This document shows, one piece after another, positions 9,106 through 19,393 of a stretch of DNA of 64,000 bases. Made by a program: the position numbers and the translations under genes. A model generated the notes under the pieces. It was not told where the DNA came from. It did no database searches and was given only the letters and a program-made list of their open reading frames with translations. Positions within the stretch are counted from its first letter, which is position 1. Every line of letters begins with the position of its first letter. This DNA is from Pseudolactococcus laudensis (GTDB lineage: Bacteria > Bacillota > Bacilli > Lactobacillales > Streptococcaceae), in the NCBI RefSeq assembly GCF_013449735.1, contig NZ_JACBNY010000007.1, positions 34,216-98,215 of the forward strand, read 5' to 3'.

Positions 9106-9131
9106 ACTTATAAAGTAATTACTTTATAAGT
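9106..9131. promoter_or_regulatory. Perfect 26-bp palindrome, candidate operator
   Basis: ACTTATAAAGTAA is followed immediately by its exact reverse complement, giving 13 + 13 bases with no mismatch and no spacer. It sits about 33 bases upstream of the antitoxin -10 element. A perfect dyad of this length upstream of a Phd-like gene is what an autoregulatory operator would look like. The binding protein is not known. Confidence 0.55.
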
Positions 9132-9153
9132 TCATCGAGTTCTAATAATATCA

Positions 9154-9204
9154 TTATTGTAGCGACAACCCTACCAAAAAGCAATATTGTAATGTCGACC
9201 CTAC
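9154..9204. repeat. Two short direct repeats 30 bases apart
   Basis: ATTGTAGCGACAACCCTAC (9156-9174) and ATTGTAATGTCGACCCTAC (9186-9204) share 15 of 19 positions. They are followed by the small palindrome TGATTTTAAATCA. Only two copies exist, so this is not a CRISPR array. They lie between the operon palindrome and the rlmD terminator; the role is unknown. Confidence 0.4.
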
Positions 9205-9240
9205 TGATTTTAAATCAGTTGATATGTTTCCGAACAAACA

Positions 9241-9286
9241 AAAAAATGAGATTTTAAGCAAGATTTTCATCTCACCTAAAATCTCG
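9241..9286 (-). terminator. Terminator of rlmD
   Basis: The minus strand reads GAGATTTTA, a 20-base loop, TAAAATCTC, then seven T residues, 45 bases beyond the rlmD stop. Confidence 0.75.
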
Positions 9287-9330
9287 ATTATCTGTAAAAC
9301 CCTTTATATCAAGTCTTTTTCAGTCCTGTC

Positions 9331-10707
<1,377 letters not shown>

Positions 10708-10741
10708 TCATATCTTTGCGTGTGTCGTGCTATCAGCCATG

Positions 10742-10768
10742 AAAAAAACCGAGCGCAAGGCTCAGTTT
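10742..10768 (-). terminator. Terminator of the murB-pot operon
   Basis: The minus strand reads AAAC-T-GAGC, loop CTTGC, GCTC-G-GTTTTTTT. The stem begins at the potD stop codon. Confidence 0.85.
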
Positions 10769-11840
10769 ATTTCCGATACATCTTAAACTCCAAAAACAAA
10801 TCATTGTAAATCCCTAGATATTCTGGGCCAAGGTTTTTATAAACTTCTAAATTTTTCATAGCAGTCGCATCTGGATAGAAAGCTCTATCTGACGTGATTT
10901 GCTTAGGCAGTATAGCCTCGGCTTTCATATTTGGTGTGGCATAGCCAACATATTCCGCATTTTTAGCTGCAATTTCAGGTCTCAGCATATAATTGATAAA
11001 AGCATAAGCCGCATCATAATTTTTAGCCGTCTTAGGAATTACGATATTGTCAAACCAGAGATTTGAACCCTCGCTTGGCACAACATAATGCAGATGCTCA
11101 TTTTCACTCACCATTTCTGCCGCTTCCCCAGAAAAAGTGACCGCAACAGCAGCTTCATTATTAATCATATACTGTTTAATTTCATCGGCAACAATAGCTT
11201 TGACATTAGTCGTCAATGACTTGAGATGATTATAGGCCTTATTTAACTGCCCCATATCTTTCGAATTAACACTATCACCTTGTTCATTAAGCGCCAGACC
11301 AATCACTTCACGCGCCCCATCAATCAACATCAAATTGTTTTTATAATCAGACGACCACAAATCTTGCCAATGCGCAGGTGGTGTTTTAACCTTCTCATCG
11401 TTATAGGTAATCCCAAGCGTTCCCCAAAAATAAGGAATCGAATAGGCATTGTCAGCATCAAAACTTTGATTTAAGAACCTAGGGTCGATATTATCCAACC
11501 CTTTAATCTTAGAATGGTCGAGCTTATTCAACAGCTTCTCCGACTTCATCTTATCGATCATGTACTCACTCGGAATCGCGATATCATAAGTCGTACCGCC
11601 CTGCTTAATCTTCGTGTACATCGCCTCATTCGAATCAAACGTCACATAATTAACCTTGTAACCCGTCTCTTTTTCGAAACTTTTCAGTAAACTTTCGTCG
11701 ATATAATCGCCCCAGTTGTAAATGGTAAGCTGGTTACTAATCGCTGAGCTGCCGCTATCCGCGGATAATTTAACGGATAACACACCAAGCACAGCAATAA
11801 TGGCGAGAACGCCCCCCATAAAGTAGACTAATCTTTTCAT
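10767..11840 (-). CDS. potD: Spermidine/putrescine-binding protein PotD
   Basis: A 357-residue periplasmic-type solute-binding protein for polyamine uptake, held outside the membrane by an N-terminal hydrophobic segment (residues 1-28) without a lipobox cysteine, as in streptococcal PotD. LTIYNWGDYIDESLLKSFE (about 38-56) is the classic PotD start of the mature domain. The IPYFWGTLGITYND and LWFDNIVIPKTAKN regions also match. The start ATG follows the lemA stop directly (TAAATG). It is the last gene of the operon, with two non-transport genes between it and potC, an unusual order. Confidence 0.95.
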   Translation of the reverse strand: MKRLVYFMGGVLAIIAVLGVLSVKLSADSGSSAISNQLTIYNWGDYIDESLLKSFEKETGYKVNYVTFDSNEAMYTKIKQGGTTYDIAIPSEYMIDKMKSEKLLNKLDHSKIKGLDNIDPRFLNQSFDADNAYSIPYFWGTLGITYNDEKVKTPPAHWQDLWSSDYKNNLMLIDGAREVIGLALNEQGDSVNSKDMGQLNKAYNHLKSLTTNVKAIVADEIKQYMINNEAAVAVTFSGEAAEMVSENEHLHYVVPSEGSNLWFDNIVIPKTAKNYDAAYAFINYMLRPEIAAKNAEYVGYATPNMKAEAILPKQITSDRAFYPDATAMKNLEVYKNLGPEYLGIYNDLFLEFKMYRK

Positions 11841-12425
11841 TTATTTACTGCTATCACCAAAATTAACACTTGGTGCATCTTTAGCAGAGTCAGCAGCTTT
11901 AAAGTAGTCTTTTTTACTTGCACCACGCATACTCGCGACGATAGACGTTGGAAAAAGTGAAATTTTTGTATTGTAAGATTTCACTGCATCATTATAACGC
12001 GTCCGTGCGACTGCAATACGATTTTCAGTACCAGCCAATTCATCTGCTAACTGCGTGAACTGTTTGTCTGCCTTGATATCAGGATAGCTCACTTGCAAGC
12101 GTAATAAACCATTCAAAGCTGAACTAACTTGGTCGTTAGCTGCAGCTTTATCTGTAACAGTTTCGGCTTTACTCATCGCACTTTGCGCCGTAGATATTGC
12201 TGTAAAGATTTTTTCTTCATGTTCAGCATAGCCCTTAACTGTTTCAACCAAATTAGGGATTAAGTCATTCCGACGTTGTAATTGCGTATCAATATCAGCA
12301 TAGGCTGAATCTACACTGTTTTCTTCTTTTGTAATACCGTTGCCAATGCTGAAAAATGCTACAATCACAATGACAAGTACTGCTAATATACCTACAACTA
12401 AACCATTCTTTTTAATAAAATTCAT
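11841..12425 (-). CDS. lemA: LemA family protein
   Basis: A 194-residue LemA-family protein. It has one N-terminal membrane segment (about residues 9-27), then the long helical LemA domain: VDSAYADIDTQLQRRNDLIPNLVETVKGYA is characteristic (residues 38 onward). The biochemical function of the family is not established. It commonly pairs with a TPM-domain protein, as it does here. Its placement inside the pot operon, between TPM and potD, is unusual; the 52-base gap to the TPM gene and one-base gap to potD show cotranscription. Confidence 0.9.
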   Translation of the reverse strand: MNFIKKNGLVVGILAVLVIVIVAFFSIGNGITKEENSVDSAYADIDTQLQRRNDLIPNLVETVKGYAEHEEKIFTAISTAQSAMSKAETVTDKAAANDQVSSALNGLLRLQVSYPDIKADKQFTQLADELAGTENRIAVARTRYNDAVKSYNTKISLFPTSIVASMRGASKKDYFKAADSAKDAPSVNFGDSSK

Positions 12426-12477
12426 CTTTTTTCTCTTTTCTATTTTGTAAAGTCATACACTTATTTAAATGAGTATA

Positions 12478-13317
12478 TTATCGACCAGCTCCGCCACCCG
12501 ATGAAGAACCGCCGCCAAAGCCGCCGCCACCACCTGATGACCCATCAGAACCACCACCATAGCCTCCTGAGCCACCACCACGATTATTGAAAATCGCAAT
12601 GAGAATCCACATAAGGATATCGCCATGTCCAGTTAAAATCATACCTAAAATAAAGATAAATATAATCCCGAAAACAATCAAACCACCTATTGGATTACCC
12701 GAAGATTGTTCTTGATTATTCTCATAATCATTATGAGAAGGCGCTTCAGGTGTTTGTTCTTCAGATGTTTGCTCACTATTAGCATTGCCAGTTAAGACAT
12801 CTGAAAATGCTTTAATGGTTTGAGATACTGCGGTATCATAATCATCTTTGGCACGATAGGGGACAAAGTCATTGTCTAAAATTCGACCGACTTTGCCATC
12901 GTTTAACTCTCCCTCGAGGCCTTGACCAACCTCCACCCATACTTTTTTCTCATCCTTTGCAATGAGCATGAGTAAGCCGTTATCACTCTCCTTATCTCCA
13001 ATACCTGTTTGATTAAAGACCGTATTGGCATATTCTTGAATCATCTTATTTTTCAACGTATCAACTGTTAAAACAATAATTTGAGCTTTTTTACTCACAT
13101 CTAGGTTTTCGAGTTGATGATTCAAGTCATTTTTAGTCGTATCTGATAATAAATCAGCCTGGTCATAAATATAGGTATGTTCTTGCCAGGTAATTTTCGA
13201 TACTGCTTCACCAGCTTTATGGTCACCTTGCCACTTAAAAAAGCCGAAAACACCAGCTAAAGCCACTAGCATGATAGTCATGAAGATGATTTTTTGGGTA
13301 AATTTATTTGTCTTCAT
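12478..13317 (-). CDS. TPM-domain membrane protein (YgcG-like)
   Basis: A 279-residue protein. It has an N-terminal membrane anchor (about 11-27), an extracytoplasmic TPM domain (about 45-170: YIYDQADLLSDTTKNDLN, GLLMLIAKDEKKVWVEVGQGLE), an acidic linker, a second hydrophobic segment (about 215-240) and a Gly/Ser-rich tail (last ~35 residues), typical of YgcG. The family has been linked to phosphatase activity and to partnership with LemA; the role in this host is unknown. Its start overlaps the end of potC by 14 bases. The glycine tail and domain order make the family call secure. Confidence 0.88.
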   Translation of the reverse strand: MKTNKFTQKIIFMTIMLVALAGVFGFFKWQGDHKAGEAVSKITWQEHTYIYDQADLLSDTTKNDLNHQLENLDVSKKAQIIVLTVDTLKNKMIQEYANTVFNQTGIGDKESDNGLLMLIAKDEKKVWVEVGQGLEGELNDGKVGRILDNDFVPYRAKDDYDTAVSQTIKAFSDVLTGNANSEQTSEEQTPEAPSHNDYENNQEQSSGNPIGGLIVFGIIFIFILGMILTGHGDILMWILIAIFNNRGGGSGGYGGGSDGSSGGGGGFGGGSSSGGGAGR

Positions 13318-14086
13318 CTGCGCTCCTCATAATCATATAATAACCGATTACAAGCAAAATTGAAAGTATAAACACTAATGCAGATAACGCATTGATTTCA
13401 AGTGAGATGCCGTGACGTGCGCGTGAGTAGATTTCAACGGACAAAGTTGAAAAACCATTACCGGTAACAAAGAAAGTTACCGCAAAATCATCTAGAGAAT
13501 AGGTAAAGGCCATGAAGAATCCGGCGATAATACCCGGAGTTAAAAATGGTAGCACAACTTCTGTCATTGTTTGGCGCTGAGTCGCGCCTAAATCATAGGC
13601 TGCATTGATCATATCCTGATCCATTTCTTGCAAACGAGGTAAGACCATGAGCACAACAATAGGTATCGAGAAGGCAATGTGCGCCATTAAAACTGACGCA
13701 AAGCCTAATTTAAACCCGATTGAGGTAAGCAAAATAAGAAAGCTTGCACCAATCATAACATCAGGTGAAACCAACAAGACGTTATTAAGTGACAAAATAG
13801 TATTCTGGCGTTTCTTTTTTGCTCGGTGAATATAGATTGTCCCAAAAGTGCCAATAATTGTCGCAATAAACGCTGATAAAAAAGCGAGTAAAAAGGTCTG
13901 AACGACAATTAAAATCAAGCGATGGTCAGCAAATAAAGCTTGAAAATATTCAAAAGTAAAGCCAGTAAAGGCATTCATATTGCCATTTTTATTGAAGGCA
14001 TAAATAATTAGATAAAAAATAGGCAGGTACAAAAGAGCAAAAACAAAAATCAAATAAGCATTTTCAAATTTAAAACGTCGTTTCAT
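13304..14086 (-). CDS. potC: Polyamine ABC transporter permease PotC
   Basis: A 260-residue inner-membrane permease of the spermidine/putrescine importer with six predicted membrane segments. The EAA loop (AAYDLGATQRQTMTEVVLP, about 162-180) contacts PotA. FAFTYSLDDFAVTFF-type sequence near residue 200 is typical of PotC. The start overlaps the potB stop by four bases (ATGA), and the end overlaps the TPM gene. Intact. Confidence 0.95.
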   Translation of the reverse strand: MKRRFKFENAYLIFVFALLYLPIFYLIIYAFNKNGNMNAFTGFTFEYFQALFADHRLILIVVQTFLLAFLSAFIATIIGTFGTIYIHRAKKKRQNTILSLNNVLLVSPDVMIGASFLILLTSIGFKLGFASVLMAHIAFSIPIVVLMVLPRLQEMDQDMINAAYDLGATQRQTMTEVVLPFLTPGIIAGFFMAFTYSLDDFAVTFFVTGNGFSTLSVEIYSRARHGISLEINALSALVFILSILLVIGYYMIMRSADEDK

Positions 14087-14883
14087 GCTTTGCTACCTCT
14101 CTCCCGTGTCAAGAACATCACAGCAAACATTGTGATAATGAGGACCATGCCAATGGTTGCCCCCATACCCCAGTTTTGAGTAACAAGGAAATGTTCCTCA
14201 ATGGCAGTCCCTAAAGTAATCACACGGTTACCACCGATTAATCTCGTCAGCATGAACAGGCTTAGACTGGGGATAAAAACAGCTTGAACACCTGACCTAA
14301 CACCATTCATAGAAAGTGGAAAAATAATTTGTGTGAAATTTTGAAACCGTGTTGTCCCTAAATCATATCCAGCCTTAATCAAATTGCCGTCAATCTCATC
14401 TATCGCATTAAAAATAGGTAGGACCATGAAAGGAATTTCAATATAAGCAGCAACAAAAATAAAAGAAAAATCGGTAAACAAGATTTGTTGACTACCAAGC
14501 CCCATAAAGTTCAGGAAACCATTAACCGCACCAGATTGTCCGAAAATACCAATAAATGCGTAGGCTTTGAGTAAGAGGTTAATCCAGGTAGGTAAAATAA
14601 TCAACATCAACCAAAGTTGTTTATGTTTTAATTTTGTCAAAAAATAAGCAGTTGGATAGCTGATGATAAGTGTCACAGCCGTAATGATAGCTGCATAAAT
14701 CACAGAATTCACGGACATTTTCAGATAAGTCCAACTGGTAAAATACGTCCCATAATTAGCCAAAGTCACATTGCCATCAATATCGAAAAATGATTTATAA
14801 ACCAATAAAGCGATAGGGGCTAGAACAAATAAGAATAGCCAAAGACAATAGGGAATAGCGGATAGTTGTGTTTTTTTAGTCAT
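14083..14883 (-). CDS. potB: Polyamine ABC transporter permease PotB
   Basis: A 266-residue permease partner of PotC. Six hydrophobic segments and the EAA loop (KAGYDLGTTRFQNFTQIIFPLS, about 170-190) are visible. The start ATG overlaps the stop of the upstream DUF998-like gene by four bases, so translation is coupled. In the usual potABCD order potB follows potA directly; here one membrane protein gene intervenes. Confidence 0.94.
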   Translation of the reverse strand: MTKKTQLSAIPYCLWLFLFVLAPIALLVYKSFFDIDGNVTLANYGTYFTSWTYLKMSVNSVIYAAIITAVTLIISYPTAYFLTKLKHKQLWLMLIILPTWINLLLKAYAFIGIFGQSGAVNGFLNFMGLGSQQILFTDFSFIFVAAYIEIPFMVLPIFNAIDEIDGNLIKAGYDLGTTRFQNFTQIIFPLSMNGVRSGVQAVFIPSLSLFMLTRLIGGNRVITLGTAIEEHFLVTQNWGMGATIGMVLIITMFAVMFLTRERGSKA

Positions 14884-16061
14884 AAAGTTTCTTTTGGTGT
14901 CATATCGACAAGTTTAAGTTGCCAGCGACGATGTGATTGCGACAAATCTTGAATCGCATTAATCAACATCACTAGCCAGATAAAAGCAATAACAAAGGCG
15001 ATGATTTCAAAAAATGTCAAAGACAGATAATGAATCCCTAAAAATAGAAAAGCAGATAATACTAGTAAACCAAGCGTGATAGCAGAAAATACGAGAAATT
15101 CTTTAGAAATGTCTGGTATAAGCCATTTTAAAAGCAGAATTAATACAATGATACAAATAACGATGCCAAAAGCAGATAAATTATGCACGGTCATCGTCCA
15201 TGAATAACTATTAGCTGGGAAAATTCCGACACAGGCAATTAAGACTGCAATTAAATAATAGAAAAATCGAACGACTGTACTTTTTTTAGTATAAAAGGCA
15301 CTTTGCGAAAACTCTGAAAACAAATAGTCAGTAATCGTTAGTAAAATGAATGCTGAAAAAATCAGCGTCATATTAAATTCCCAATGTCTTTTAGCCTCAT
15401 AAGTCCCTAAAAAACTAAAGTTAAATTGCCACCAATCTCGTTGATTATTCAAAGCCATAGCAACGAGAACGCCAACAATGAAAGTAACAAATAGCATGGC
15501 GATTAGATTAGACACTTTGACAGACACGGCAGAAGAAATTAAAACAAAATTGATAACTGCTGAAAAGGCTAGAACAAATAAAGAGGCGGACACTGGGTCA
15601 AAACTAACCCCACTAAAGGTGTGGCGCATAATATAAAATGTAATGACAGTCACTGCTAAAGTCACTAAAGAATAGGTTAAAGATAAGGTCAATGTTTCCC
15701 GCATTTTCGTAAACCAAGATTGCTTAGCCTGAGCATGCGGTATTTTTCGATAAGCTAAAATGAACGAAATGAAACCTGTGAATATGCCGAAAACCGTACT
15801 TGCATGAGCAACGGAAATCACATCGTCGCCAGTAAAAGAAATTTGTGATTTTTGAGTGATTAAGAAAGTCATCAGAGCCATAAGCCAAGCAAATAAACTT
15901 GGAATTAGTAGGTGTCTTAAAGAGAAATTTTGACGATTGTTAATTGAGGCACTTTTTAATTTGATCAAAAACCCATTATCAACAGCTTCCAAAATCAAAT
16001 CATCTTCATCACCGTTCAGTACTTCTGCGAGTGTATCTGGTACCTCAATATATTTCTTCAT
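14880..16061 (-). CDS. DUF998-like membrane protein with AbrB-like N-terminus
   Basis: A 393-residue protein of unknown function. Residues 1-36 (KKYIEVPDTLAEVLNGDEDDLILEA) resemble an AbrB/MazE-type swapped-hairpin domain. About ten hydrophobic segments follow. WWQFNFSFLGTYEAKRHWEF (about 212-231) resembles the DUF998 family. It is inserted between potA (87 bases upstream) and potB (four-base overlap), so it is transcribed with polyamine uptake genes. Similar proteins occur in other Firmicutes, sometimes as 'ABC transporter permease', but no transport motif is visible here. A role in modulating polyamine transport is only a guess. Confidence 0.7.
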   Translation of the reverse strand: MKKYIEVPDTLAEVLNGDEDDLILEAVDNGFLIKLKSASINNRQNFSLRHLLIPSLFAWLMALMTFLITQKSQISFTGDDVISVAHASTVFGIFTGFISFILAYRKIPHAQAKQSWFTKMRETLTLSLTYSLVTLAVTVITFYIMRHTFSGVSFDPVSASLFVLAFSAVINFVLISSAVSVKVSNLIAMLFVTFIVGVLVAMALNNQRDWWQFNFSFLGTYEAKRHWEFNMTLIFSAFILLTITDYLFSEFSQSAFYTKKSTVVRFFYYLIAVLIACVGIFPANSYSWTMTVHNLSAFGIVICIIVLILLLKWLIPDISKEFLVFSAITLGLLVLSAFLFLGIHYLSLTFFEIIAFVIAFIWLVMLINAIQDLSQSHRRWQLKLVDMTPKETL

Positions 16062-16148
16062 TTTTTCCCCCTATTACAAATCAGCTAATTAACTTTCTAT
16101 CAGCTGAGTAAACTTACCAATCATGCAGATGTAACAACAGACCATCTT

Positions 16149-17300
16149 TTAGTCTTTGATGTTTTCCTCTTCAATTGCATTGATTAAACCAGCTTCAACA
16201 ATCTCCTCATCTACATATTCTTCAATCCGAGCATCAAATTCTTCTTCTGTTTCATTGAGTCGCATAATATGAATGTCTTCTGATTCAAAATCAAGACCAA
16301 TTACCTCCCCAACAATCGCGCGTCGTGTTGAATGAATCATCCAATCTTGTCCTAACTCGTCAACCGCAATGATTTCATAATGTACACCGCGGAAGAGTTG
16401 CGTTTGTACCTTAACAATTAACTTTCCTTCATCTGGTAACGTCAATCTTAAATCTTCCGGTCGAATGACAACTTCAACCGGTTCATTTTTTCTCATCCCA
16501 CCATCGACAGATTCAAATCTTTTGCCATTAAACTCGACCAAATAATCATCTATCATAATCCCTGAGATGATATTAGATTCACCAATAAAATTCGCTACAA
16601 AGCGATTAATCGGCTCGTCATAAATATCCACTGGTGTGCCCGATTGAACAATTTCGCCATCATTGATGATAAATATCCAGTCACTCATGGCTAAGGCCTC
16701 TTCTTGGTCATGCGTGACAAAAACAAATGTAATGCCTAGTTTTTGTTGTAGCGCACGAAGTTCGTACTGCATTTCAGTCCGTAATTTCAAGTCAAGGGCG
16801 CTCAAAGGTTCATCTAGCAAAACAACCTTGGGTTGATTGACAATTGCTCTCGCAATTGCGACACGTTGACGCTGACCTCCAGATAATTTTTGAATGCGTC
16901 GGTTTTCAAAACCTGTCAAACGAACCATTTTAAGCGCATCTAGCACACGTTTTTCAATCTGTGATTTTTCAACCTTGCGAATTTTTAAAGGAAAGGCAAT
17001 ATTATCAAACACATTTTTATGAGGTAATAAGGCATAATTTTGGAAAACAGTATGCACATCACGTTGATTGATTGGCACATCATTAATACGTTCATTGTCA
17101 AGATAGATATCACCAGTCGTTGCGTCAGTCAAACCCGCAATAATATTGAGGATTGTTGATTTACCTGAGCCTGACGCGCCTAAAAGCGTATAAAATTTCC
17201 CCGCCTCTAACTCAAAATTAATATCTCTGAGGATGAGTTGACCGTTATCTTCAAAAGACTTAGACACATTCTTGAACTCAATGATTGGGTTAGTCGTCAA
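16149..17300 (-). CDS. potA: Polyamine ABC transporter ATP-binding protein PotA
   Basis: A 383-residue ATPase that powers polyamine import. Walker [10 protein letters not shown] (41-49), Q-loop TVFQNY, signature [12 protein letters not shown] (139-150), Walker [13 protein letters not shown] (159-170) and a C-terminal TOBE-like regulatory domain (about 240-345) are present. The extreme C-terminus is acidic ([15 protein letters not shown]). The start overlaps the murB stop by 11 bases. Linking murB with pot genes is a conserved lactococcal/streptococcal arrangement. All catalytic residues are intact. Confidence 0.96.
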   Translation of the reverse strand: MTTNPIIEFKNVSKSFEDNGQLILRDINFELEAGKFYTLLGASGSGKSTILNIIAGLTDATTGDIYLDNERINDVPINQRDVHTVFQNYALLPHKNVFDNIAFPLKIRKVEKSQIEKRVLDALKMVRLTGFENRRIQKLSGGQRQRVAIARAIVNQPKVVLLDEPLSALDLKLRTEMQYELRALQQKLGITFVFVTHDQEEALAMSDWIFIINDGEIVQSGTPVDIYDEPINRFVANFIGESNIISGIMIDDYLVEFNGKRFESVDGGMRKNEPVEVVIRPEDLRLTLPDEGKLIVKVQTQLFRGVHYEIIAVDELGQDWMIHSTRRAIVGEVIGLDFESEDIHIMRLNETEEEFDARIEEYVDEEIVEAGLINAIEEENIKD

Positions 17301-18204
17301 TTTTTTCTTCTCCTAAAATTCGTACCTCTGGTTCTAATGTCACACCAGAAGACGCTTTGACTTGCGCAATGACATAAGCAATTAATGCCTCGTAGTCCTT
17401 GGCAGTACCGTTATCAACATTGACCATAAAGCCGGCATGCTTTTTAGAGACTTGAACACCACCAATCTGATGACCTTGTAAACCTGCATCTTGAATCAAC
17501 TGACCTGCAAAGTAGCCAACCGGTCTCTTAAATACAGAGCCACAACTTGGAAATTTCAGCGGCTGTTTTAATTCTCGCAAGTGAGTTAATCGTGCCATCT
17601 CAGCTTTAATAACTTCGTAATCACCACTGCTTAACGAAAATTTTGCTGATAGGGCAATATAATGTTTACTTTTCAGAATTGATTTACGGTAGCCAAACTG
17701 CATATCCTCTGCAGAAATCACGAAAATATCACCTGATTGGTCCATGACCTGAACGCTAGATAGGACTGTCGCAATCTCCCCACCGTAGGCACCTGCATTC
17801 ATAAATACAGCACCACCAACTGACCCTGGAATACCACAGGCAAATTCAAAGCCAGTCAATGAATTATCCAAAGCGACTTGCGTCGTATCGATTAAACTAG
17901 CACCAGCCTGCGCTTCAATCACATAACCATTGGCACGAATCGTGTTCATTTTTTCGAGTAGAATAACGAAACCACGAATACCACCGTTACGAACGATAAG
18001 ATTACTAGCATTGCCCAAAACGAGGAAGGGTGTCTGCGTTTCGTTGGCAAGTTTAACCAATGTTTGCAACTGATATTTATCTGTCGGAAAAGCGAGAAAA
18101 TCAGCTGGTCCACCAACTTTCGTGTAGGTATAATTGGAGAGTGGTTCATCAAATTTCACCACCAATTCCGGTAATTTTTCAAGTATTTCATTTTTTGTTA
18201 ACAT
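17290..18204 (-). CDS. murB: UDP-N-acetylenolpyruvoylglucosamine reductase MurB
   Basis: A 304-residue FAD enzyme that reduces UDP-GlcNAc-enolpyruvate to UDP-MurNAc in peptidoglycan synthesis. The FAD site includes [12 protein letters not shown] (about 24-35) and GNASNLIVR. The [21 protein letters not shown] loop is cut short here: key residues are [16 protein letters not shown], near residue 120. The catalytic serine lies in [13 protein letters not shown]. The start MLTKNEIL at 18204 is preferred over an upstream ATG because AAAAGAGC precedes it and family proteins begin there. It is the first gene of the pot operon. Confidence 0.94.
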   Translation of the reverse strand: MLTKNEILEKLPELVVKFDEPLSNYTYTKVGGPADFLAFPTDKYQLQTLVKLANETQTPFLVLGNASNLIVRNGGIRGFVILLEKMNTIRANGYVIEAQAGASLIDTTQVALDNSLTGFEFACGIPGSVGGAVFMNAGAYGGEIATVLSSVQVMDQSGDIFVISAEDMQFGYRKSILKSKHYIALSAKFSLSSGDYEVIKAEMARLTHLRELKQPLKFPSCGSVFKRPVGYFAGQLIQDAGLQGHQIGGVQVSKKHAGFMVNVDNGTAKDYEALIAYVIAQVKASSGVTLEPEVRILGEEKIDD

Positions 18205-18263
18205 ATTTGCTCTTTTCGTATCAAAAATTTTTTCGTGCAAGACGCATCTAGTCATCACATAAA

Positions 18264-18292
18264 AATAGCTTGTACCAAAGGTACAACACTAT
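18264..18292 (-). terminator. Terminator of rarD
   Basis: TTGTACC-TTT-GGTACAA with a following TATTTTT on the minus strand, just after the rarD stop. Confidence 0.8.
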
Positions 18293-19179
18293 TATTTTAC
18301 CATATTTTTAGTCTTTTTCATCAGCATAACTTGCCCGATGATAAAGACAATAATGGCAAGCCAAATGGCTGCAAAACCATATAAGTTTTCTAGTTTAAAA
18401 GTTTCGTGGAAAAGGAATATCGCCACTGCCAATTGTATCGTGGGACTAACATACTGCACAAAGCCAACGACGTTAAGAGGGGCTTGTTTCAGCGCTTCTG
18501 CAAATAAAAGCAAAGGAATGGCTGTAATAATCCCTGACAAAATCAAATAGATAATTTGGTAAACCGTATAATCACTTGGTGTATGCTTAGCAAAAAATAG
18601 AATAAAGATTAACACAAAGGGCGTCACAATGATTGTTTCCACAAACACGGCAACATCACTTGAGAGTGTCACATTTTTCTTTATCATGCCATAAGTGCCA
18701 AATGAAAAAGGCAATAGAATTGACACAATAGGTAAATGACCACTTTGAACTGTTAAAATTAAGACACCTAATAGAGCAAATGCAAGTGATATCTTAGTGA
18801 AGTTTTCCAAATTTTCTTTGAGAAAGACAACAGCCAATAAAACAGAAAACAGAGGATTAATATAATATCCCAGACTTGCGGCTGTTGCCTGTCCATGACC
18901 AACTGCATAAATAAAGACGAGCCAATTAATTGAAATCAGGAAACTTGCCAAAATCATGGAGATCAATTCAGATTTATTCGCAAGTAAACCTGATACCTCA
19001 GTTTTCAATTTATTCATTCGACCAAATAAGAGGAAATATAGCAGCATCGTCAACATCGTCGACATCATTCGATAAGAAAAAACTTCGTAGGCATCAACCC
19101 CACTCAATAATTTCCAAAATATGGAGAGAAATCCCCAAGCAATATAAGAGCCAAACGCTAGTAATAAACCTTTTTTCAC
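18292..19179 (-). CDS. rarD: EamA-family transporter RarD
   Basis: A 295-residue membrane protein with ten predicted hydrophobic segments in two EamA repeats. The opening GLLLAFGSYIAWGFLSIFWK and SYRMMSTM region are typical of RarD (chloramphenicol-sensitive protein family). QLAVAIFLFHETFK near residue 255 is the second-repeat signature. The substrate of the family is not established. It is monocistronic with its own terminator, between murB and the hom-thrB operon. No internal stop is present. Confidence 0.88.
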   Translation of the reverse strand: MKKGLLLAFGSYIAWGFLSIFWKLLSGVDAYEVFSYRMMSTMLTMLLYFLLFGRMNKLKTEVSGLLANKSELISMILASFLISINWLVFIYAVGHGQATAASLGYYINPLFSVLLAVVFLKENLENFTKISLAFALLGVLILTVQSGHLPIVSILLPFSFGTYGMIKKNVTLSSDVAVFVETIIVTPFVLIFILFFAKHTPSDYTVYQIIYLILSGIITAIPLLLFAEALKQAPLNVVGFVQYVSPTIQLAVAIFLFHETFKLENLYGFAAIWLAIIVFIIGQVMLMKKTKNMVK

Positions 19180-19254
19180 ATATTCCCCCTTTTGACTATC
19201 AAATTATTTATCTCTAGTCTTCCTTATTTAATATGACCTCAATCATGTCCGTGT

Positions 19255-19310
19255 AAAATTAAAAATAGAATTTTCACGAGTTCAAGATTGAACAAGACCG
19301 TAAAAATTCT
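19255..19310 (-). terminator. Terminator region of hom-thrB
   Basis: On the minus strand AGAATTTTTACG pairs with CGTGAAAATTCT over 12 base pairs (one G-U), with an inner GTTCAA/TTGAAC hairpin in the loop, then ATTTTTAATTTT. It lies about 80 bases after the thrB stop, in the ~210-base gap before rarD. The branched shape is larger than a simple terminator. Confidence 0.65.
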
Positions 19311-19393
19311 AATTTTATGCGTAAGGCGACTGATTAACGTACAGTTTTCAATCTTTGATTTAAAGATAAAATTTGACAGCATCCCTGTAATAC

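Noticed and set aside
9154..9217. Possible minimal CRISPR array
   Set aside because: Only two imperfect units, spacing of 30 bases leaves an 11-base spacer, and no cas genes are nearby.
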